NCBI RefSeq assembly: GCF_003201605.1
Contig: NZ_QJJR01000006.1
Location: 1-64,000 of the forward strand
Direction of reading: 5' to 3'
From: Streptohalobacillus salinus
Lineage (GTDB): Bacteria > Bacillota > Bacilli > Bacillales > Amphibacillaceae
Length of the DNA: 64,000 bases
The notes beneath the pieces were generated by a model. That model ran no database searches and was not told the origin of the DNA. It was given only the letters and a program-made list of their open reading frames with translations. This document shows positions 63,826 to 64,000 of this stretch, in pieces. The first letter of the stretch is position 1. Every line of letters begins with the position of its first letter. The translations under genes and the position numbers were made by a program.

Positions 63826-63856
63826 AATCTACTATGCGCCCTAAGGGCACAGTCAA
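63826..63856 (-). promoter_or_regulatory. MerR-type promoter with 19-bp spacer
   Basis: On the minus strand a -35 TTGACT (63851-63856) and a -10 TAGATT (63826-63831) are separated by 19 bp. The spacer holds the dyad GTGCCCTTAGGGCGC. Overlong spacers with a central dyad are the hallmark of promoters that MerR proteins open by twisting DNA. It lies 24 bp before the merR-like start, so the operon is probably autoregulated. Confidence 0.72.
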
Positions 63857-64000
63857 GTCACAGTGAAAAAAAGTTTTTCGTAAGAATCATTCATACCATT
63901 CGTTACATATTGATAAGTTCTGTAGTTATCTCATTAGTTATAAGCATGATTTCACTTTGTTCTTATCGCTTCATTTGTTAGGTTTTCACTGAGTAGTCTT

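Noticed and set aside
1-64000. CRISPR arrays, tRNA, rRNA or phage modules
   Set aside because: No regularly spaced repeats, no cloverleaf-like or rRNA-like sequence and no phage structural genes were recognised.

Overview
The window looks like chromosome from a low-GC Gram-positive bacterium of the class Bacilli, probably a halotolerant, fermentative, sugar-eating member of Bacillaceae or a close lactic-type relative. This rests on strong GGAGG ribosome sites, frequent TTG/GTG starts, CcpA-type cre sites, Bacilli-type families (DUF2089, YwbE, lmo0937-like, CopY/CopZ) and a lipoprotein-anchored sugar ABC system. No rRNA, tRNA, CRISPR array or replication origin was seen. The genus cannot be fixed from this sequence.

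Layout. 0.1-4.2 kb: a MarR repressor with a heterodimeric multidrug ABC exporter, led by two palindromic operators. 4.6-7.4 kb: patatin-like lipase, M50 membrane protease and S66 carboxypeptidase in one likely operon. 7.6-9.8 kb: a heliorhodopsin with all expected retinal-site residues, behind a TetR regulator and divergent from an FMN azoreductase; this is the most notable locus. 9.9-18.5 kb: a complete sucrose-type system (LacI regulator, binding protein, two permeases, GH13 alpha-glucosidase, PfkB fructokinase, sucrose phosphorylase). 18.7-19.8 kb: an AT-rich gene for a membrane-anchored putative metallopeptidase with TPR repeats. 20-27.4 kb: APC permease, PsiE-like and zinc-ribbon membrane proteins, an EgtU/OpuC-type importer, a GH43-like protein and a TrkA-N potassium channel.

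27.4-30.2 kb is an accessory island bounded by an imperfect inverted repeat. It holds a small membrane protein, a decayed transposase with two in-frame stops, and a ribbon-helix-helix-like protein with a perfect palindrome upstream. 30.2-47.5 kb is mostly carbohydrate and stress functions: domain-swapped GH3, CoA-disulfide reductase-rhodanese, zinc exporter, DUF72, GH2 beta-galactosidase, FGGY kinase, CopY-CopZ, a tocopherol-cyclase-like protein and a sialate O-acetylesterase. GH3 and GH2 share a cre-like site, so they are probably under common catabolite control.

47.6-64 kb: WrbA and flavin reductase, a large membrane protein of unknown role, Gfo/Idh oxidoreductase, an NmrA protein with an N-terminally short MarR, a DUF2089 pair flanked by direct repeats, RlmD-type methyltransferase with a MATE exporter, AGCS symporter, YwbE, a DUF2087 regulator, an alpha/beta hydrolase, an apparently dead site-2-protease homologue, and a MerR regulator fused to membrane helices that is translationally coupled to a membrane-anchored protein and preceded by a MerR-type promoter with a 19-bp spacer.
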